A stretch of 64,000 bases of DNA, taken from positions 124,001 through 188,000 of the forward strand of contig VZTI01001727.1 of NCBI GenBank assembly GCA_013397865.1, read 5' to 3'. Made by a program: the position numbers and the translations under genes. Source of the DNA: Struthidea cinerea (taxonomy: Eukaryota; Chordata; Aves; Passeriformes; Corcoracidae). This document shows, piece after piece, positions 58,161 to 64,000 of this stretch (position 1 is its first letter; every line of letters begins with the position of its first letter). The notes under the pieces are model-generated. The model was not told the origin of the DNA. It was given only the letters and a program-made list of their open reading frames with translations, and ran no database searches.

Positions 58161-61100
58161 AAAAAACTGCATCATGATTATTTGCTCTGAGAATAAGAGT
58201 CAGCTCTGACTTGGAGCCAGAGGAAAGCTGCCAACACAGGTTGAAGTCAGCAGAGGGCAATAAGGCTGCATAGACTAACAGAGCTGCAAGGATGTATTAG
58301 AAGTAGAGCATTCTATTTCTTTGAAATACGGAATATTTTATTGCATTAAACATTGAAATTTTACATACGTAGCTATGCACATGTTTATTTGTACACATCA
58401 AGATTATCAATCTAGACAGACTATTACACTCGATCTGACTTGAGAAAACAGAACTAAAATATCTACCACATTCCATTCAAGGATTGGATGGTGGCTATCA
58501 GTGTCTTGTACCCTTGCAAAGCTGCAATTAAGAAAACACATTTTCAGATTATTCCTCCTCTCTTTGGAAAATTCTTTTGGTAAACTCCTCTCTTTGGAAA
58601 ATCCTTTTGGTAAACTCCTCTCTTTGTGAGAGGCAGGGCAAAGTATATCCAGAAAGAGACAGGGGTGGCATTTTGTCTGCATCCTTGTTCAAAGCAGGGC
58701 ACTGTACTGCTTTCCAGACTGCTTAGCTTACTGCTCTGCATAGAAAAACTTCCTATCATTCAGGCAGTAAAGCAAGATGAGAAGTGCTGAGATAGCTACA
58801 GCAAGTCAATGATCTCTGCTTGAGGCTCTGCATAAATATGTGGGATAAACAGAAAAGAAGGCGAGTGAAACTGGGCCAGATGCAAAATAGCAGCATACCT
58901 CAGATTCATTGAAAAGGCAGGACAAAGCGTATCAGGAGACCTGGTATCTGCTCTGTTGTGCAGGTGTTTTACAAAGATCTGTGGCTCCCAGCTGCTAGCA
59001 GGAGAGTTAAGTGGTCAGGACATTCCTCTGCCAGTTGGAGCTCTAAAGGAGCACATGTAGGCAAGAAAGGGTTGGGGAGCTTGAAGCATTTTCAAGCCAA
59101 AGAGAAGATCAGAGTCACAGACCCTACAAAGGGCGCCAGAGCTGGTGCTGGTGACAGGACACATTTGGGTTCTCTTGCACCACCTGCTGACTGCAGAGAA
59201 GGGCACTGGTCCAAGCTGGACCATTACATACTGAAGACCTTGCCACATACCATGGTTAAACACTCAGCACCCTGCTCCTGGCAGTGGCTTGTGTGTGAGG
59301 TGGAATCCAGCTCCCTCACCTGAGGGAGTAACACTTCTTTGCATTTAAATGTTAGGCACCTAGAGAAGCCGTCATCCTAAAGCAAGTGTCCAAATTCCCT
59401 GCATGGTCAGCAGGTGTCCTTCAAAATAAGCACCCAGGAGATTTTATCTGCGTGTCTTATGTGCATGCACCAAGGCCAAGATGATCTTCCTTGGGGCCTT
59501 CGAGGGTTCCTGCTTCTGCTTTAACTACACAGGGAAAGCGAGCAATCATTGCAGCACTTACTGCAGCTGTCAGGGTCGGACATCTGGTTTAGCAGGTCTA
59601 ATAGAGAGCTTGTCTTCTGGGCTTCTATGGGACATGCAGAAATACTGGCAAATTGAGAGGGTCATTCATCCTGTCCCAAGGTGGGTGTCAAGGATTGCCC
59701 TCCAATTGTAGCGCTGCCATATGCTGAGCAGAGAGGGGACACAGGTGACCTACACTAAACATCTAACTTTGATACAGTCAAAGCTGATGAGAAAAAAGCC
59801 CACCCCATGAATGAAGGAGGGCCTCCAGAGGCCTGGAGAACTTGGGCATCTCAGGCTGTTCCGTTGGGTCCTGCCCTCGGCATCCCTGGGACACAACTGT
59901 GTTGTTGCCCCTCAAAGGAGGCAGAGATGAACCTCCCTTTAGTCATCAGTTTGCTTAACTTGATATATCAAGTTTGTGCTGCAGAAAGACAGTGGGAGGT
60001 CTGTGTATGATGTCCTTTCGTCCAATTTTCTTCCCTCTGACTCTCTTCTGAGTAGCAATTATTTTGCAATAGCAGTGAGTGGCTTTGCATATCAGTAACT
60101 TGTTGTACCTTGTAAAATTCCGTGCCCCGCACATTACACATTACATAAATCTGTGACTTAATTAGAAAGGAGATTATGGATGAGGCCAATGCAGTATATG
60201 AAAGCCTGGTTTGTTCATGGGAAAAAGTCAGTGTTCTTTCTAGCAGGTTATGCAAAAAATGATTCACTGCATAATAAAATTGCCCAGTGCCTTTGTAATG
60301 AGAATTAGAATGATATATGATTGTTGTTTCCCTTTTTCTGTGCTCAATATATCATGCCAATTTAAAGTTCTTTATAAGCATTCATACCAGAGCTGATCAT
60401 AAAGCGCTGGTTAATTTTCACATGTAAAGCAAAAAAACCCCACTTTCATTTGTTTCAAGCTTCCAGTTACATTTTCAGCTTTGCAATAAAAATCAAGGCA
60501 AAACCTACAAATATTTTCTATTTCTTAGACACATGTAAAATCAATTTGTTCTATTGTTGGAAAACATGTAAATGTAAACTGAGGTGGGAAGTTTCCACAC
60601 AAGTTTTCATGTTAACTAAATTCTCAACTTGTCCTTAAACAAGGCCATTAAAAATACAGCAACTATGCAGTATTTCATTTTCTTCAATTCCAAAAGCTCT
60701 GTCAGACACACAATTCACTCACAGACACCCCTCAAGAGATATGTATTACATAAAAGAAGTGGTACACTTCTCCTCTGAGAATAGGTTTTCTCATGCTTTG
60801 CTCTCCTAATTCAGGACCTGACCTTTAAACCCCCTGAGCAAGCAGGAGGAAGTTGTGGCTAACAGGAAAGTTTGCACCAGAAACCAGTGGCATTTTCTTT
60901 GCTCCTACAGAAAATCTTTGAAGTAATAAATTCCCATTGTTATGTCATCTTGGCTTTATGAAAGTCAAAGTTCTCCCTGAAGCATAATGACACTGTACAG
61001 CTTGGAAGTTTCTCAGTGATAACAGGGTGATAAACAGTGTAATTCCTGCATCCCATTCACTGCAGTGTTAAGGTTGTAAGCACCTGGATGGGAGAATGTC

Positions 61101-61261
61101 CTGATCAAGCACAGCAAATCAACTGACACCGTGAAAATCAAAGTGCGTGCCCCATGGTAATCTGCCGTTTGCCCTTTAAGAGCTGTAATTGATAAAGGTT
61201 AGTTATATTAACATTACTGTTTGCTTGTGATACTGTGAGCTAATCTATTAATAGAGGAACA
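58161..61261. other. Intergenic upstream of DLD
   Basis: No exon or RNA gene was recognised. A 30-bp tandem repeat is at 58555-58626. The part 60100-60500 is AT-rich with TTAATT-type homeodomain cores and no visible repeat. It could be ordinary spacer or a conserved noncoding element; only an alignment would tell. Confidence 0.5.
58555..58626. repeat. 30-bp tandem repeat, 2.4 copies
   Basis: The unit starts ctcctctctttggaaaat and ends ttttggtaaa. The two full copies (58555-58584, 58585-58614) differ at one base, and a partial third follows (58615-58626). Confidence 0.93.
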
Positions 61262-61515
61262 AAGCTATGCTCCTGGGAGGCACCAACCCCATGCCACAGT
61301 GGGGGCTGAGTTCCAGCTGGCAAGAAAGTGATCTTGCTCTGGAGAAATGGGGCTGGTAGACACCAAGCTGACCATAAGCCAGCACTGTGCCCTGGCAGCA
61401 ATGAAGGCCAATAGCTGCATGAGCCAGCAGGACAAGAGGGGATGACTTTCCTTGGTTCAGTGCTTGTAGGTCTGTGTCTAAAGGTCTGCATCCAATATTG
61501 GCTGCCCAAAGCAAG
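61262..61515 (+). mobile_element. Probable old CR1 fragment (pol/3' region)
   Basis: Diverged similarity to the CR1 segment upstream of its 3' UTR: gctcctgggaggcaccaacc, accaagctgaccataagcca, gcactgtgccctggcagcaa, tgaaggccaatagctgcatg. The edges are uncertain. Confidence 0.55.
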
Positions 61516-61656
61516 TAAATACAGGGATAAAGGGAACAGGCACAAGTTGGAGCACAGATGCTGTGCCCTTTTTCTGGGCACCTGTCCAGCCATCCACAAG
61601 ACTATCTAACCTGCTCTTTAGGAGTCCCAAGGAGATTTTAGAATGCTGCTGCCTAC

Positions 61657-62008
61657 CTATTCCTCCACTCTAGTATCATTGTAATTAGAAAATTTCACAT
61701 CCACTTTGGCTCTACCTTGGGCTACTTCCTCTGTCAGAGAGAACATTTTATCAGCTGGGTACAATTTGTTCTTATAAAATGTCTCTTCAACCTTGCTTAT
61801 CTCTTTACTGTCTTAAAGGTGTTAAAATTTCACTATTCCTCCACTCTAGTATCAACGTCATTAGAAAATTTCACATGTATTTTGGATCTACCCTGGGCTG
61901 GTTACTCTGTTAAAGAGAACATTTTATCAGTTGGGTACAATTTGTTCTTATAAAATGTCTGTTCAACCTTGCTTATCTCTTTATTGTCTTAAAGGTGCTA
62001 AAATTTAC
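61657..62008. repeat. 176-bp tandem duplication, two copies
   Basis: Copies 61657-61832 and 61833-62008 both start ctattcctccactctagtat. They share gagaacattttatcag and gggtacaatttgttcttata, then aaatgtct. They are about 90% identical by eye and join head to tail without spacer. Confidence 0.93.
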
Positions 62009-64000
62009 ACAGAAGTGTTAAACTAGTCTCATATTCCCTTGGTTCTCTTTCTCATTCAGTTAAAAATAAAGTAAATCCTTTCACACTCAGCAAGACTGAG
62101 TCCAGGTCTCTGAAAAGAGTCAGAGGTTGCTTCTCTGAGTCCAGGATGTATTTCATCAAGTCCTGCCAACCTAGGAGCCTTTACCTGCAGTTTATGAGCA
62201 GAAACTTTATATACACATTTTTGTAAGGATATATAGGATAGAGAAAGAAGAGGTTAAATAATATTCAGACAATCTAGCATGACTTATGACCATAAGGGTT
62301 TGTGTTTCAGCAATGAAGAAACAAAAGTTTCAGGTAGTAAAATGACATCAAGCCAAATGTTGCCTGAAACTACTTGTGCATAAGTATAAGAAAAGGAAGG
62401 ACAGAAAAAGAGATATGGGAGAAAAATGAGGGTTAAACCTAATCAAACCAGCATGACTTGCTTCACAAAGTGAACAAGCACAGAGGCAAGAGATGCCTCT
62501 ACTTTAACATGTAGTACATTGCAGTGGTTTTGGCTGGAAAAGAGTTTCTTCATAGTACATACAAGCACATGGAGCTGTGTTTTGGATTTGTGCTTGAAGC
62601 AGTGCTGATAACACAAGGATGTTTTCTTTATTGCTGAGCTGTGCTTGCACAGCGTCAAGGCCCTTTCTGTTTCTCAGAACACCCCACCAGCAAGGAGGCT
62701 GGGGATACACAAGGAGTTGGGAAGGACACGGCTGGGACAGCTGACCCCAACTGACGAAAGGAATCCTCCATACCACGTGGGGTTGTGTTCAGCAATAAAA
62801 GCTGGGGAAGAAGGAGAAAAGTGGGACATTTGAAGTGATGCCATTTGTCATCCCCAGTAACTGTTACATGTGATTGAGTCCCGCTTTTCCTTGAATGGCT
62901 GAACACCAGGAAATGGTGAATTAATTCCTTGTTTTCCTTTGCTTGTGTGTGCAGCTTTTGCGTCACCTATTAATCTGTCTATCTCAACCCAGAAACTTTC
63001 ACAGCTTCCAGCATCCCACTGGATGGAGGAGTGATCAAGTGGCTGAGTGGGGCTTAGCTGCTGGCTGGGTTTAAACTACAACATACTGCAAGCAGGAGTG
63101 GATTTGTACAGCAAAGCAGTTGTTGCTGAGAACCTGAAATCCACATTTCTGTGTTCTTATTTTGGATGAACTGTACCTAACTGTTGAACTCCCCTTTGCA
63201 GCTGCTTCTGGATGGACACCTGGAGCACATCTTCCCATTCATTCCCATCCCTGGGAATCTGGTTCATGCAGTTTGAGGCTGTTCATGCAACCCAAAGCAG
63301 AAAAATGGGAAATGATCAAGCGATTTGCTGCAAAAGTGGACTTGCTTTCTGAATCAACACACTGATATAGATGCTCCCAATGAGAATGCAGGAGGAGGCT
63401 GCAGGTGCTCAAATAAAATAAATCCATGTCCAAAAATTAGAAATGGCACTGAAAGAGAAGAGGTAGAGAGAGACTCAAAATCATGTACTGGCTTACAACC
63501 TACACTTTTTAAAAGTGCAAACATGGCAGAGAAGATGATTCTGATAGATTACTCATACTGATGCCACAAAAGGACAGTACAACAATAATAATATAATTGT
63601 TCTAAACTGGACACAGGACTATCTTTAGAGGTTTACTAGATACCTAATGTTAAACAGTATTCCTCCACAGCCAGCCTGAATAATGATTGAACCCAAAGAT
63701 GTGATCTTCACCTTTTTTTCTGTTCTATATCTTAGCACAGGTTCTCATTAATTGCCATTAACACATTATCATGGAGATGAGCTAGGAGCTGTCTGGAAAG
63801 TTGGGGTAATTTTCCCTCTGTTTAGGGTCTCCAACTTTCAGTGCAAGACAGCAGCCAGTGCTGGGATGGCAGGAGTGAGAAGAAGGTAGGTCCCAGCCCT
63901 ACAGCAAGGGAAAGCCCTGGGAATGCAGTCTGGGGTACTGCATGTGCCTGCCCAAAGCCAGGCTACGCTCCTTACCTCTTGGTTCACCCCACTCCAGCCC
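62009..64000. other. Intergenic to window end, no feature recognised
   Basis: Short open frames only (for example 62655-62966 and 63325-63561). No splice-framed exon, RNA gene or repeat family was recognised. Confidence 0.55.

Noticed and set aside
61081..61110. 5S rRNA-like string (cacctggatgggagaatgtcctg)
   Set aside because: Only about a dozen bases match the 5S internal region, and no A/C-box arrangement or flanking 5S sequence is present, so it is probably chance.
53860..64000. SLC26A3, the mammalian neighbour beyond DLD
   Set aside because: I looked for transporter-like membrane exons on both strands and saw none. If synteny holds, it starts beyond the window.
1..64000. CRISPR arrays, operons, riboswitches, prokaryotic promoters
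   Set aside because: The sequence is vertebrate nuclear DNA and no such structure was seen.

Overview
This window is vertebrate nuclear DNA, almost certainly from a bird and probably a songbird. It has many CR1 LINE copies, an apparent SINE with a tRNA-Ile-like head and a CR1-like tail (a passerine hallmark), long introns with GT-AG signals, and two genes whose proteins read clearly as avian/vertebrate LAMB1 and DLD. There are no bacterial-type features.

Layout. (1) 134-33,669, plus strand: the last 27 coding exons of LAMB1 (laminin subunit beta-1), from the end of the LN domain to the stop codon, about 1,561 residues. The first ~225 residues lie upstream of the window. (2) About 34.2-36.96 kb: a 2.7-kb CR1 LINE on the minus strand, placed between the converging 3' ends of the two genes. 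(3) 38.6-53.66 kb, minus strand: the complete DLD gene (dihydrolipoamide dehydrogenase, E3 of the 2-oxoacid dehydrogenase complexes), 14 coding exons and 508 codons, with a CpG-rich promoter at about 53.2-53.86 kb. (4) 53.84-64 kb: intergenic DNA upstream of DLD, rich in old CR1 copies, one tRNA-derived SINE and two local duplications. No gene was recognised there.

LAMB1 and DLD are arranged tail to tail, the same neighbours and orientation as in mammals (recalled synteny, not checked here). They share no pathway. LAMB1 is a secreted basement-membrane chain that coils with an alpha and a gamma chain. DLD is a mitochondrial flavoenzyme. All exon boundaries were read by eye: frames join across every junction, and every intron is GT-AG except one GC-AG intron in LAMB1 (3,045-3,870).

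No undescribed biological system is evident. The most unusual structures are in the repeats: a CR1 copy bracketed by ~144-bp direct repeats, the SINE/CR1 chimera, nested CR1 insertions reaching the DLD promoter, dispersed G/T-rich blocks with shared edges, a perfect 22-bp palindrome and an intronic hairpin cluster.
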